From NCBI RefSeq assembly GCF_008330945.1, contig NZ_CP043489.1, forward strand, positions 1,995,501 to 2,059,500: DNA of 64,000 nt, in the 5' to 3' direction. Under the pieces are notes generated by a model. That model was not told the DNA's origin and did not search any database. It saw only the letters and a program-made list of their open reading frames with translations. Within the stretch, counting starts at the first letter, position 1. Every line of letters starts with the position of its first letter. Below, piece after piece: positions 8,547 through 17,423 of the stretch. The stretch is from Labrys sp. KNU-23 (GTDB lineage Bacteria > Pseudomonadota > Alphaproteobacteria > Rhizobiales > Labraceae). Position numbers and translations under genes: made by a program.

Positions 8547-8707
8547 CCTTCTCCCCTTATGGGAGAAGGTGGCCGAGCGAAGCGAGGTCGGATGAGGGGA
8601 GCTTCGCGACCTTCTAGTCTTGCTTTTCGTCTCTTGGCAACAAACCGATAGGTGCGTCCACCCTCATCCGCCCCTATGGGGGCACCTTCTCCCGCAAGGG
8701 GAGAAGG
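8547..8707. repeat. Intergenic palindromic repeat, family A copy 1
   Basis: Two hairpins face each other. The left is CCTTCTCCCC-TTAT-GGGAGAAGG (8547-8569) followed by a GGCCGAGCGAAGCGAGGTCGG-like stem; the right mirrors it with CACCTTCTCCCG...GGAGAAGG ending at 8707. The same plan recurs at 18854-19010 and 30691-30874. It fills the whole gap between the methyltransferase and activator genes. Confidence 0.8.
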
Positions 8708-8715
8708 TATGGTCT

Positions 8716-9621
8716 TCAGCCGCGGGCGCGGCGACGCTCGCGGCGGCCAGCACCGGCGCCTTCGGCGGCTTCCGGCTGCGGCTCGCGGAATTTCTTGATC
8801 CAGCTCATGCAGTTGGGATCATGGCCCATCACGACGTCGGCACCAAGAATGGCCTGGATGTCTTCAAGGTGCAGCGGGTTCATGATCGCCGAGGTCATGC
8901 CGGCGCCGATCATCATCGGCAGGAAGGAGGCGTTGAGACCGCGGCGGTTCGGCAGGCCGAAGGAGAAATTGGAGGCGCCGCAGGTGGTGTTGACCTTCAG
9001 CTCGGTCTGCAGACGGCGCAGGAGGTGCATCAGCTTGCGGCCGGCATCGTTGATAGCGCCGACCGGCATCACCAAGGGGTCGACCACGATGTCCTCGCGC
9101 GGAATGCCGTAATCGGCGGCACGCTCGACGATCTTCTTGGCGACCTCGTAGCGCACGTCTGGATCTTCGGAAATACCGGTCTCGTCATTCGAGATGGCAA
9201 CGACGGCGGCATTGTATTTCTTCACCAGCGGCAGCACGCGCTCGAGGCGCTCTTCCTCGCCGGTGACGGAATTGACCAGCGGCTTGCCCTTGTAGACGGA
9301 AAGGCCGGCTTCCAGCGCCTCGACGATGGACGAGTCGATCGAGAGCGGCACCGGCACGGTGTCCTGCACCAGCTTGACGCATTCGGCCAGGATCTTCGGT
9401 TCGTCGGCGAGCGGGATGCCGGCATTCACGTCCAGCATCTGGGCACCGGCCTCGACCTGGGCGATCGCGTCGGAGACGACACGCGAATAGTCGCCGGCCG
9501 CCATCTCCGCCGCGAGCAGCTTGCGGCCCGTCGGATTGATGCGTTCGCCGATCATGACGAAGCGCTTGTCGAAGCCCAGCACGACCTTTTGCTTTTCCGA
9601 AGTAATAACCGTTTCGGTCAT
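8716..9621 (-). CDS. Methyltetrahydrofolate:corrinoid methyltransferase (pterin-binding domain)
   Basis: This 301-residue TIM-barrel protein has the pterin-binding (dihydropteroate-synthase-like) fold: IGERINPTGRKLL at the start, the DVNAG loop, SIDSS, NSVTGEEER and VVDPLVMPVG. Known enzymes of this group (AcsE/MetH-like) move a methyl group between tetrahydrofolate and a corrinoid protein. There is no B12-binding domain, so a separate corrinoid protein is needed. It precedes the RACo-like activator in the same direction. Both proteins end in very similar basic tails (here GRRERRRARG), which is unusual. A folate or pterin enzyme with another acceptor is possible but less likely. Confidence 0.88.
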   Translation of the reverse strand: MTETVITSEKQKVVLGFDKRFVMIGERINPTGRKLLAAEMAAGDYSRVVSDAIAQVEAGAQMLDVNAGIPLADEPKILAECVKLVQDTVPVPLSIDSSIVEALEAGLSVYKGKPLVNSVTGEEERLERVLPLVKKYNAAVVAISNDETGISEDPDVRYEVAKKIVERAADYGIPREDIVVDPLVMPVGAINDAGRKLMHLLRRLQTELKVNTTCGASNFSFGLPNRRGLNASFLPMMIGAGMTSAIMNPLHLEDIQAILGADVVMGHDPNCMSWIKKFREPQPEAAEGAGAGRRERRRARG

Positions 9622-9763
9622 GGTCTTTCCGTTCCGCCTTGGAGAGAAGTCACCTGCTAATTAAGGTCGCAACCGAGCCAGCCGCTAGCCTGCAAACGAC
9701 AGGATTTGGCGGCCCTGACGAGGCTGATGGCGGCCATACGACAGGCCTCACCAGCGACAGCCT

Positions 9764-10693
9764 TCATTGCTTGCCATGCGGCCGACCAAAATCGGGGGCA
9801 GCCGTCTCCTGCCCCTGGTCGATGATCGAACGACGCACCGCCCGAGTGCGGGTGAAAAGGTCGAATAGCTTGTCGCCTTCCCCCCAGCGGATCGCCCGCT
9901 GCAGATAGGCCAGGTCTTCCGAGAAGCGGCCGAGCACTTCCAGCACCGCCTTCTTATTGTTGAGGAAGACATCGCGCCACATCGTAGGATCGGAGGCGGC
10001 AATACGCGTGAAGTCGCGGAAGCCGCCGGCTGAGAACTTGATCACCTCCGACTGCGTCACCGCCTCCAGATCGTCAGCCGTACCGACGATGTTATAGGCG
10101 ATAAGATGCGGCACATGGCTGGTGACGGCGAGCACGAGGTCGTGATGCTCGGGCGTCATGCATTCCACCTTGGAGCCGAGCCTTTCCCAGAAGGCGCGAT
10201 AGCGCGCCAGGGCGTCGGCATCGATGCCTTCGGCCGGCGTGAAGATGCACCAGCGGTTCTCGAACAATTCGGCAAAGCCGGCATCGGGGCCCGAATGCTC
10301 GGTCCCGGCCACCGGGTGGGCCGGGATAAAATGCACGCCTGCCGGCAGGAAAGGCGACATCTGCGCCACCACCGCGCCCTTGACCGAACCGGAATCGGAG
10401 ATGACAGAGCCAGGCTTGAGATGCGGAGCGACGATCTCCGTCACCACGCCGAAGGCGCCCGAGGGCACGCAGAGGATAACACAGTCGGCGTCCACTACGG
10501 CGGCGCCGAAATCCGTGGTGGCGACATCGGCGATGCCGAGCTCTTCAACGCGGTCGACCACCCTCTGCGAAAGATCCGCCGCCACCAGTGTCCGGGCAAG
10601 TCCATAGCTGCGTGCCGCCCGCAGGATCGAGGAGCCGATCAAGCCGATTCCGATCACGCAGAGCCGGTCGAAGAGAAAGGGAGCGTCAGACAT
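9764..10693 (-). CDS. tyrC: Prephenate/arogenate dehydrogenase family protein
   Basis: This 309-residue protein is an NAD(P)-dependent dehydrogenase of the TyrA family that oxidises prephenate or arogenate towards tyrosine. A Rossmann start VIGIGLIGSSI lies at about 13-23, followed by ILCVPSGA, DSGSVKG, and the active-site segment PAHPVAGTEHSGP with the conserved histidine. The frame is open another 91 codons upstream, but those residues look random and the ATG at 10693 sits right before the Rossmann fold. It lies downstream of chorismate mutase and hisC but beyond a strong terminator, so it probably has its own promoter. Cyclohexadienyl specificity cannot be decided from sequence. Confidence 0.9.
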   Translation of the reverse strand: MSDAPFLFDRLCVIGIGLIGSSILRAARSYGLARTLVAADLSQRVVDRVEELGIADVATTDFGAAVVDADCVILCVPSGAFGVVTEIVAPHLKPGSVISDSGSVKGAVVAQMSPFLPAGVHFIPAHPVAGTEHSGPDAGFAELFENRWCIFTPAEGIDADALARYRAFWERLGSKVECMTPEHHDLVLAVTSHVPHLIAYNIVGTADDLEAVTQSEVIKFSAGGFRDFTRIAASDPTMWRDVFLNNKKAVLEVLGRFSEDLAYLQRAIRWGEGDKLFDLFTRTRAVRRSIIDQGQETAAPDFGRPHGKQ

Positions 10694-10800
10694 GGGAACC
10701 CTGGAAATTTTCGCCTTCTGTGCACGATGAGACGGGGGAAGGCAAATCCTGCCTGATATGGCGGCCCTTACTGGTCCTCGAACCTGGACTTTCGAAATGA

Positions 10801-10838
10801 AAAAGCGACGCGGCTGGAAACGGCCGCGTCGCTTTTTT
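10801..10838 (-). terminator. Strong Rho-independent terminator (both directions)
   Basis: GCGACGCGGC (10805-10814) pairs perfectly with GCCGCGTCGC (10823-10832) over an 8-base loop. An A run on one side and a T run on the other make it work on both strands. It ends the leftward hisC-GST transcript before tyrC. Confidence 0.9.
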
Positions 10839-10889
10839 CGTATCATCAGTGATTGAAAAGCCGGCAGAAGGCCCGCTGTCCCGGGAACG

Positions 10890-11594
10890 TCAGCCTCTGT
10901 TCGGAATCTCCAGCCCGCGCTGCACGGCGGGGCGGGCAAGGCCACGTTCGAGCCAGGCCGGCACACGCTTCAAGTTCGCATAGTCGACCAGCTCGCCCGC
11001 GCCATAGAAGCCGACGAGGTTGCGCACCCAGCCAAGCATGGCGATGTCGGCGATGGTGTAGTCCGCGCCCATCAACCAGTCGCGCCCCTCCAGGCGGGTT
11101 TCGAGCACACCCAGCAGGCGCTTGGACTCGCTGACATAGCGTTGCAATGGGCGCTTGTCCTCGATCTCGCGGCCCGCGAATTTATGGAAGAAGCCGACCT
11201 GGCCGAACATCGGCCCGATCGCCGCCATCTGGAAGAACACCCATTGGATGGTCTCGTAGCGGGCGATGGCATCGGCGGGCAGGAACTTTCCGGCCTTCTC
11301 GGCGAGATAGAGCAGGATGGCGCCGGATTCGAACAGGCCGAGCGGCTTTCCCCCTGGGCCATTGGGATCGATGATCGCCGGGATCTTGCCATTGGGATTG
11401 AGCGACAGGAATTCGGGCCCCCAGGTCTCGTTCTTGCCGATGTCGATAAGATGCGGCTCATAGGCAAGGCCGGTCTCCTCCAGCATGATCGATACCTTCA
11501 CCCCATTGGGCGTGGGCAGCGAGTAGAGCTGGATCCGGTCGGGATGCTGGGCCGGCCAGCGCTCGGTGATCGGGAAGGCGGAAAGATCGGACAT
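10890..11594 (-). CDS. Glutathione S-transferase family protein (YghU/YfcG-like)
   Basis: This 234-residue protein has the two-domain GST layout. The thioredoxin-like N-domain reads IQLYSLPTPNGVKVSIMLEE with NPNGKIPAIIDP and LFESGAILLYLAEK, the glutathione gamma-glutamyl contact region. The all-helical C-domain ends near RPAVQRGLEIP. In YghU/YfcG-type enzymes the TPN segment binds glutathione disulfide, and these act as disulfide reductases. It follows hisC in the same direction and is the last gene before the terminator at 10801. The link to aromatic biosynthesis may be only positional. Confidence 0.88.
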   Translation of the reverse strand: MSDLSAFPITERWPAQHPDRIQLYSLPTPNGVKVSIMLEETGLAYEPHLIDIGKNETWGPEFLSLNPNGKIPAIIDPNGPGGKPLGLFESGAILLYLAEKAGKFLPADAIARYETIQWVFFQMAAIGPMFGQVGFFHKFAGREIEDKRPLQRYVSESKRLLGVLETRLEGRDWLMGADYTIADIAMLGWVRNLVGFYGAGELVDYANLKRVPAWLERGLARPAVQRGLEIPNRG

Positions 11595-11659
11595 GCAGGC
11601 TCCGGACTGGCTCCCCTATCCCAGGCCGGGAAAGGGGTTGGGGGAAAGAGAAATCCGTT

Positions 11660-12751
11660 TTACTGGCCCAGAAACGCCCGCAGCGTTTCGACCACCAGGC
11701 GGTTGGCTTCTTCGGGACCGATGGTCAGGCGCAGGGCGTCAGGAAGGCCATAGGCATCGACGCGCCGTAGGATCAGGCCGCGTTCGGTCAGGAAGGCGTC
11801 GGCATCCCTCGCGGTCTTGCCGGCATCCCTGGGGAAATGCACCAGCACGAAATTGCCGACGGACGGCGTCACGCCAAGGCCGAGGCCGGTAAGTTCCTTT
11901 GTGAGGAAAGCCAGCCATTTGTCATTGTGGGCGATGGCATCGGCCACATGCGCGTCATCCTGGATGGCGGCGATGCCAGCGGCCATGGCGGGGCCGGAGA
12001 CGTTGAAGGGACCACGAATGCGGTTGACCGCATCGATCACCGCGGGCGGGCCCACCATCCAGCCCAGGCGCAGATTGGCGAGGCCATAGATCTTCGAGAA
12101 GGTGCGGGCCATCACCACGTTGGGGCTGGTCGCCACGAGCTCGAGGCCGGATTCATAGTCGTTCGCTCGCACATATTCGGCATAGGCGGCATCGAGCACC
12201 AGGAGGATGTCGGAGCGTAAACCTGCATGCAGGCGCTTGACCTCGTCGAAGGGCAGATAGGTACCGGTGGGATTGTTGGGATTGGCGAGGAAGAGGATCT
12301 TGGTCTTCGCCGTCACACATGCCAGAAGGGCGTCGACATCGGCCGTGTAGTTCTTCTCGGGCGCCACCACCGGCGTCGCGCCGGCCGCAAGCGTGGCGAT
12401 CTTGTAGACCAGGAAGCCGTGCTCGCTGTAGACGGCCTCGTCCCCGGGGCCGAGATAGGTATAGGCCAGCAGCGAGAGAAGTTCGTCCGAGCCGGCGCCG
12501 CAGATCAGCCGGGCGGGATCGAGGCCGTAGCGTGCCGCGATCGCCGTCCGCAAGGCGGAGGAAGCGCCGTCGGGATAGAGTTCGAGCTTCTCGCTGGCGG
12601 CGGCATAGGCCGCCTTGGCCTGGACGCTCGGGCCGAGCGGCGTCTCGTTGGACGATAATTTCCAGAGCTTGACACCGGCAGGCGCCGCCGATTTACCGGG
12701 CACATAGGCATCGATGTCGAGGATGCCCTTGCGGGGAACGGGACCGTTCAT
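11660..12751 (-). CDS. hisC: Histidinol-phosphate / aromatic aminotransferase
   Basis: This 363-residue protein is a class II fold-type I PLP aminotransferase of the HisC family. Visible motifs are [11 protein letters not shown] at the start, the NPNNPTG substrate loop, [10 protein letters not shown], and the PLP-lysine segment [15 protein letters not shown]. The ATG at 12751 fits the family start; the frame is open 119 codons further upstream, but that region is the 3' part of the chorismate mutase gene in another frame. It starts 17 bases after the chorismate mutase gene, so it may work as the aromatic aminotransferase of phenylalanine and tyrosine synthesis as well as in histidine synthesis. 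Confidence 0.93.
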   Translation of the reverse strand: MNGPVPRKGILDIDAYVPGKSAAPAGVKLWKLSSNETPLGPSVQAKAAYAAASEKLELYPDGASSALRTAIAARYGLDPARLICGAGSDELLSLLAYTYLGPGDEAVYSEHGFLVYKIATLAAGATPVVAPEKNYTADVDALLACVTAKTKILFLANPNNPTGTYLPFDEVKRLHAGLRSDILLVLDAAYAEYVRANDYESGLELVATSPNVVMARTFSKIYGLANLRLGWMVGPPAVIDAVNRIRGPFNVSGPAMAAGIAAIQDDAHVADAIAHNDKWLAFLTKELTGLGLGVTPSVGNFVLVHFPRDAGKTARDADAFLTERGLILRRVDAYGLPDALRLTIGPEEANRLVVETLRAFLGQ

Positions 12752-12768
12752 GTTTGGGGATTCCGAGA

Positions 12769-13563
12769 TTACTTGAGAGGCAGGACGAAAGCCGGCGCGT
12801 GGGAACCGACCGGCTCGAAGCTGGTGCCCGCCGGCAGGGCTTCGGCGAGCGCGACGATGGTCTGGCCCGGATGCAAGGCGACCAGAAGCGCAGCGCCAGC
12901 ATGGGCGGGAATGCTCCAGCCCTGCGGCAGCTTGGACAGGGCAGCCGGCAGCACGGCCGAGACCAGCCGCACATCGCTCGACGAGGGCGGCTCGGCGATC
13001 GGCTTGGACAGCACATAGGTCGGCAGCGCAGCCGGATGGTCGGCCCGCTCGACAAATGGAAGCCTGGCGATTATCTTGGGCGCCGTCTCCCCTTCCAGGG
13101 CCCGCCACCAGGAACCAGGCGCCGCTACCGGCACCAGGCCGAGATCGCCGCGCGAATGGCTCAACGCGTGAATGACATCGCCGGCATCGTCATGCGTCTC
13201 ATAGGGCACCACGAAACCGAAATGGAAGCGGGCGACATCGCGCATCGCCGCATTGCCGAGCGAGATATCGCCATGCACCGTGTAGGGCGCCTGCACATGA
13301 GTGAAGGTGGCGATGATCACCCGCCAGATCGATTCGACGATGTCGACCGGCAGGATGCCATGATGGCGCCCGACGATGTCGCGCATCATCGAAGCCTCCC
13401 GCCCGGGCCGGAAAGCGGAGCCGGAGGCCTGCGAGCGCTTGATGGCAATGAGTTGGTCGATGATCTCGCCGCGCTCCATCAAGAGCCCATGCATGGCGGC
13501 GTCGATGCGATCGATTTCTTGGCGGAGATCGGCAAGGCTGGCAGCCGGTTGCGTCGGGGTCAT
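12769..13563 (-). CDS. Chorismate mutase with divergent C-terminal domain
   Basis: Residues about 8-95 form an AroQ-type chorismate mutase ([20 protein letters not shown], then [14 protein letters not shown]), converting chorismate to prephenate in the cytoplasm. The remaining 170 residues resemble a prephenate-dehydratase-like periplasmic-binding fold ([15 protein letters not shown]) but lack the clear TRF catalytic motif of PheA, so dehydratase activity is doubtful. It is the first gene of an operon with hisC (17-base gap) and GST. The AT-rich gap before it probably holds the promoter. Confidence 0.85.
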   Translation of the reverse strand: MTPTQPAASLADLRQEIDRIDAAMHGLLMERGEIIDQLIAIKRSQASGSAFRPGREASMMRDIVGRHHGILPVDIVESIWRVIIATFTHVQAPYTVHGDISLGNAAMRDVARFHFGFVVPYETHDDAGDVIHALSHSRGDLGLVPVAAPGSWWRALEGETAPKIIARLPFVERADHPAALPTYVLSKPIAEPPSSSDVRLVSAVLPAALSKLPQGWSIPAHAGAALLVALHPGQTIVALAEALPAGTSFEPVGSHAPAFVLPLK

Positions 13564-13898
13564 GGCAGGATCGGAGCATCAAGGGTGGGAGGCCTGTCAT
13601 AGGCGGATGGGCCGGGGATGGCAACCGCCGACCGACAGCAGACCTCGCTCCACAAGCACCGCCGCCGCCAATGCGTTGAATCCTTCCTCCCACGCAACCA
13701 TAAATAGTCTTCAATCTTCAATGAAAAGTTGCAATCACAAAACCAAACAATCATCGATAAATATTTCAGAAACACACTAGAAACAAATTTCAAAACTTCG
13801 CGAACATTGTGTTCACGCCTTACTTATATCCAAGCTAGGCTCTACTTCTGACATCGCGATGACATGAGAGCACCGCAATATTCCAAAGGGTAAACACG
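13564..13898. other. AT-rich divergent promoter region
   Basis: This 335-base gap separates the leftward chorismate mutase operon and a rightward small secreted-protein gene. The middle (about 13690-13800) is much more AT-rich than its surroundings, as expected for divergent promoters. A TTGTGT...TATATC pair (around 13805-13831) is a weak promoter candidate for the rightward gene. No gene is seen. Confidence 0.5.
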
Positions 13899-14204
13899 AT
13901 GAGAATTTTGATCACTTCCGTCTTGGCCGCATGTGGACTGGCTGCAGCTGCGTCCTGTGCCCAGGCCGATGGCATCACCGACTTCTACTCCATCCAGCGC
14001 GGCTTCGGTTATGATGAAGCCAAGACACCGGCCGCGCCAGCGGCCATGCCCCTGTGGAACGCCAATGCCGGCCAGGGCATCGATCCGGCTGTGGAGACGG
14101 CTCCAGGCGCAGAAGCTCCCGCAGCGCCAGCAACGACGCGCCGGGTGCATCACGCCGCCGTGCGGCATCCGCTGCACCACAGGAGTGAAGCGCCCGCTTC
14201 CTGA
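13899..14204 (+). CDS. Small secreted Ala/Pro-rich protein, unknown function
   Basis: This 101-residue protein has a clear signal peptide (ILITSVLAACGLAAAASCAQA, cleavage near 24). The mature part begins DGITDFYSIQRGFGYDE, then becomes rich in Ala and Pro and ends in a His/Arg-rich tail (HHAAVRHPLHHRS). An AAAGGG site precedes the ATG. I do not recognise the family. The His-rich tail could bind metal, but this is speculative. The Cys at about 20 is inside the signal and does not form a convincing lipobox. Confidence 0.7.
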   Translation: MRILITSVLAACGLAAAASCAQADGITDFYSIQRGFGYDEAKTPAAPAAMPLWNANAGQGIDPAVETAPGAEAPAAPATTRRVHHAAVRHPLHHRSEAPAS

Positions 14205-14572
14205 GTCGGAAGCCTAGAGCAAGATGACTTTTCTTCGAATCGTCATTCTTCTCTAACTCTTTGTTTTGACGTGTTTTCTTAATCGAAAAGTCTATCGGCT
14301 TTCCTGGAAAACACTCCAGGGACATTTTCGACAGCCTCGGCCAGATGAGGCTCTGACGTTGTCATGCCCGGGCCTGTCCCGGGCATTTCGTTGCGATCCT
14401 GCAGGACGCTCTGGGGCGTTTTGCGATTTGACGGAATCATTTCAAATCGCAAAGACGCGTCGAAACACTGAGTTAGAGATAAAGTGTGGTTCGGAGAAAC
14501 CGCACTTTGCTCTAGATCGCGGGGACAAGCCCGGCGATGACAGAAGTCGCGTTTCCGGCCTTTTGCCGCCGC
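14205..14572. repeat. Gene-free mosaic of intergenic repeats (family C)
   Basis: No gene is seen. The left edge (from 14214) starts CTAGAGCAA and runs through CTCTAACTC; the right edge mirrors it (GAGTTAGAG ... TTTGCTCTAG, ending at 14515), forming a long imperfect inverted repeat of a type common in Hyphomicrobiales. Inside lies a perfect hairpin ATGCCCGGG-CCTGT-CCCGGGCAT (14364-14386), followed by another short repeat-like piece at 14520-14540. Single arms of family C seem to recur near 16500, 36776 and 45280. Confidence 0.65.
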
Positions 14573-15934
14573 CTACAAGCCGACCTCGGCAAGCGCGGCC
14601 TGTTGGCGGGCCGCCACCGTCTCAACCGAAAAATCCTCGATGGCCGCCTCGAACAGGCGGTGGAAGTTCAGTTCAGCGCGCAGATGCAGGAACACGCCGC
14701 CGAGCCCGATGGCAGCGCGATCCATGAACACGAATTCGCGCGGCACCGTCACCGGCCCCTTCTGCTTGAGCGCCTGGTGCACGGCATAGGCTTCCCTGCG
14801 GCCATATTCGGAAGGCGCCACGCCATCCGCGATGGTGCGCACGCGGTCGTCGAGCAGCGGGCCGAAGATGAAACGCGCCCACAAATTCAGCGTCTCGATC
14901 AGGTCCTTGCTCAGCTTTTTGAAGCCCCAGGTCTCGTAGGCATGGACCACGCGCTCGGTCTCGCCCTGCAGGAGGCCGCGATAGAGCTCGACCACGCCGC
15001 CGACGAAGGCCGGCGGGAAGATGCGGATACAGCCATAATCGAGCAGGTTGATGCCCGAAGGCTCGCCCCCCTCGCTGAACACGGTGTAATTGCCCAGATG
15101 CGGATCGCCGTGGATGATGCCGATATGGGCATAGGGCTGCCACCAGGCCGCGAACATCGCCGCTGCCAGCCGGTTGCGCACCGACAGCTCGGCTTCCTTG
15201 AAGGCGAGGATGCGCTCGCCGGTGAGCCAGTCCATGGTGAGCAGGCGGCCGGTTGAAAGCTCGGGCCACACCCGCGGCGCCCGCACGTCGGAGATGCCGA
15301 GCGAGGCGAAAGCGTTGCGGTAGAGCGCGGTATGCTTGGCCTCGCGGCGATAGTCGAGCTCCTCGCGCACCCGCTCGCCGATCTCCTGGTAGATCTCGCG
15401 CGTGTCGATGGCCGGATCGAAGCGCCGATGCAGGGCGAACAGCACCTGCAATTGGGCGAGATCGGCCTCCACGGCCGATTGCATGTCGGCATATTGCAGC
15501 TTGCAAGCCAGCGCGGTGCCATCCTTGGCGGTGGCGCGATGCACCTGGCCGAGCGAGGCGGCCGCCGCCGGTTCATGCTCGAAGCTGTCGAAGCGCGAGG
15601 CCCAGTCCGGCCCGAGCTCGGCCATCATCCGCCGCTTGACGAAGGCCCAACCCATGGGGGGCGCCTGGCTCTGCAGCTTGGAAAGCTCGGCGGCATAATC
15701 GGGCGGCAAGGCGTCGGGAATGGTGGAGAGCAATTGGCCGACCTTCATCAGCGGCCCCTTCAGCCCTCCGAGCGCCTTGGCCAGCGCCGCCGCGTTGGAG
15801 CTCGAGGAACCGCCGCCACCCATCAGCCGCGAGCCGGCCATGCGAGCCGCCACGCCGCCGACATTGACGCCAACCCGGGCATAGCGCCTCGCCCTGGCCG
15901 AAAGCCGGTTCGCCTCCTCATCATGCTCGGACAT
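14573..15934 (-). CDS. AarF/ABC1/UbiB family atypical kinase
   Basis: This 453-residue protein belongs to the ABC1/UbiB family of atypical kinases, which support ubiquinone or other quinone lipid metabolism. The KxGQ motif of the family is present as LMKVGQLLS near 80, the alanine-rich nucleotide loop as AAASLGQVHRA, the ATP-binding lysine in LACKLQY, the catalytic region as IHGDPHLGNY and the metal-binding aspartate in LLDYGC. I chose the ATG at 15934, which has AGGAG 8 bases upstream; an in-frame ATG thirteen codons earlier has no such site. The gene is alone, so its lipid partner is unknown. Confidence 0.9.
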   Translation of the reverse strand: MSEHDEEANRLSARARRYARVGVNVGGVAARMAGSRLMGGGGSSSSNAAALAKALGGLKGPLMKVGQLLSTIPDALPPDYAAELSKLQSQAPPMGWAFVKRRMMAELGPDWASRFDSFEHEPAAAASLGQVHRATAKDGTALACKLQYADMQSAVEADLAQLQVLFALHRRFDPAIDTREIYQEIGERVREELDYRREAKHTALYRNAFASLGISDVRAPRVWPELSTGRLLTMDWLTGERILAFKEAELSVRNRLAAAMFAAWWQPYAHIGIIHGDPHLGNYTVFSEGGEPSGINLLDYGCIRIFPPAFVGGVVELYRGLLQGETERVVHAYETWGFKKLSKDLIETLNLWARFIFGPLLDDRVRTIADGVAPSEYGRREAYAVHQALKQKGPVTVPREFVFMDRAAIGLGGVFLHLRAELNFHRLFEAAIEDFSVETVAARQQAALAEVGL

Positions 15935-16029
15935 GAAAATCTCCTGGCTGCCCCACCCTAGATAGGCGCACACCAGCGAAGCGCCAAGCGACAGGGTGGC
16001 GCAGGCGCGTTCCCCCTCGGGGAGAGGGG

Positions 16030-16488
16030 TTATCCGCCCTTCCGTTTCAGCCGCATGATCGCCGTGTCCAGGGCCTGCAGGAAGGCCGAGCGGTCCTTGG
16101 CGGCAAAGGGCCTCGGGCCGCCGGTCATTTCGCCAGTGGAGCGCAGGTGTTCCATCAGGTTGCGGGTGGCGAGCGCCATACCGATGGAGGCTTCGGTGAA
16201 GGGCTTGCCAGTGGCGCCGATCACCTGGGCGCCCTCCGCGATGCAGCGGCTGGCGAGCGGAATGTCGTTGGTTATAACCACGGCCTCGGGCGTCGCGCGC
16301 GCCGCAATCCAGTCATCCGCGGCGTCGGGACCGGCCTGTACCAGCACGAATTCGATCAGGGGATCGCGCGGCACACGCATGAAGCTGTTGGCGACGACAT
16401 GGGTCTTGAGCCCGTGCCTGATGGACACGCGGAATACCTCATCCTTGACGGGGCAGGCATCGGCGTCAACGAAGATCTCAATGGGCAT
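16030..16488 (-). CDS. YaiI/YqxD family protein (UPF0178, DUF188)
   Basis: This 152-residue protein is a member of the conserved YaiI/YqxD family, which has a PIN-like nuclease fold but no firmly known role. Family hallmarks are [13 protein letters not shown] at the N-terminus, [14 protein letters not shown] and the C-terminal GGPRPF with following basic residues. The ATG at 16488 starts just before the motif; an earlier in-frame ATG adds 17 basic residues that do not fit the family. Confidence 0.9.
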   Translation of the reverse strand: MPIEIFVDADACPVKDEVFRVSIRHGLKTHVVANSFMRVPRDPLIEFVLVQAGPDAADDWIAARATPEAVVITNDIPLASRCIAEGAQVIGATGKPFTEASIGMALATRNLMEHLRSTGEMTGGPRPFAAKDRSAFLQALDTAIMRLKRKGG

Positions 16489-16577
16489 GGCGAGGCGATA
16501 ACGCCTTTTCGGTCTCAGGGCAAAGCGCGTTTTGGCCAAGAGTCCGTTTTGCCCTCACGCATCGTTCCAGCGCCTCG

Positions 16578-17303
16578 TCAGGTGCCATGGCCCGACGACG
16601 GGTCGTCCTCGTGCCTGAGAGATCCCAGCCCCACCCCCATTCCACCGCCCATGCCGGCACCCATTCCCCCTCCCATGCCGCTGCCGCCGCCTCCGCCCTG
16701 GCGGCCCTCCTCCTTGCCGCGCTCGCCCTTGCCGCCACCCGAGGCGGAGGGACGTGCCGGCCCCTGGGCCGGCAGCTCGATGTCGGCGGGGATCGGGGCG
16801 AGATCGAGGGCCTCGCGGATGAAGGCGCGCAGGGAGATCACCAGTTCCTGGGTATGGACGGGATGGCCGGCGACCAGTTCGCGCGCCCCACGGCTGGCAA
16901 GGCGCACATGCTCCTCGGTGCCGAGCAGGACGATGTCCGACAAGGCCGCCTCGACCGCGTCGCGGATGCGGCGCGCCCGGTCGGAGCGCGCTACCTTGTC
17001 GGCGCTGAGGTCGAGCACGTCCGCCTCTCCCTCGGGCGGAACGGAAGGCCGGCGCAGGTCGCGCAGATGCATCGGATCCACGGTGAGATCGCCGGTGAAG
17101 GAGCCACCCAGCGTGCGATAGGCCGCGATCAGCGTGCGCACCCGCTCATTGATCTGCCGGTTCAGGCGTTCGCGCCGCTGCTGGATGGTGACCATCGCCA
17201 GCAGGCGAATGCCGACACCGATCAGCGTGAAGAGCGCGAGGCCGATCACCGTTGCCAGCAGGTTCTGCCAGGAGGTGAAATCGATGCTGTGCAAAAGGCC
17301 CAC
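16578..17303 (-). CDS. Membrane-anchored protein with Gly/Met-rich tail, unknown function
   Basis: This 241-residue protein has one N-terminal membrane helix (LLATVIGLALFTLIGVGIRLL, about 15-36; cited in part), a charged cytoplasmic region with helices, and a C-terminal tail made of Gly, Met and Ser (GGGGSGMGGGMGAGMGGGMG). I do not recognise a named family, though similar proteins probably occur in related bacteria. The middle (LLGTEEHVRLASRGARELV) looks like a conserved helical domain. It is transcribed away from rsmB, with a 120-base divergent gap between them. Confidence 0.72.
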   Translation of the reverse strand: MGLLHSIDFTSWQNLLATVIGLALFTLIGVGIRLLAMVTIQQRRERLNRQINERVRTLIAAYRTLGGSFTGDLTVDPMHLRDLRRPSVPPEGEADVLDLSADKVARSDRARRIRDAVEAALSDIVLLGTEEHVRLASRGARELVAGHPVHTQELVISLRAFIREALDLAPIPADIELPAQGPARPSASGGGKGERGKEEGRQGGGGGSGMGGGMGAGMGGGMGVGLGSLRHEDDPSSGHGT

Positions 17304-17423
17304 CCCGCTCGCCCGCCGTCATGCCCACCCGGCATGCCCTTGATGATACGGATTGCCGGATGAGGCAAGGCGCGCGGTCGAAACGGGCCGGGGCGGCGGA
17401 ATGCAGGGTTTTGCGGGGCTGCC

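Noticed and set aside
6461..8617. 718-codon open frame on the plus strand opposite the corrinoid activator
   Set aside because: Its product is Arg/Gly/His/Asp-rich without any domain, and it is the antisense of a clearly real 669-residue gene with a 2Fe-2S and ASKHA signature.
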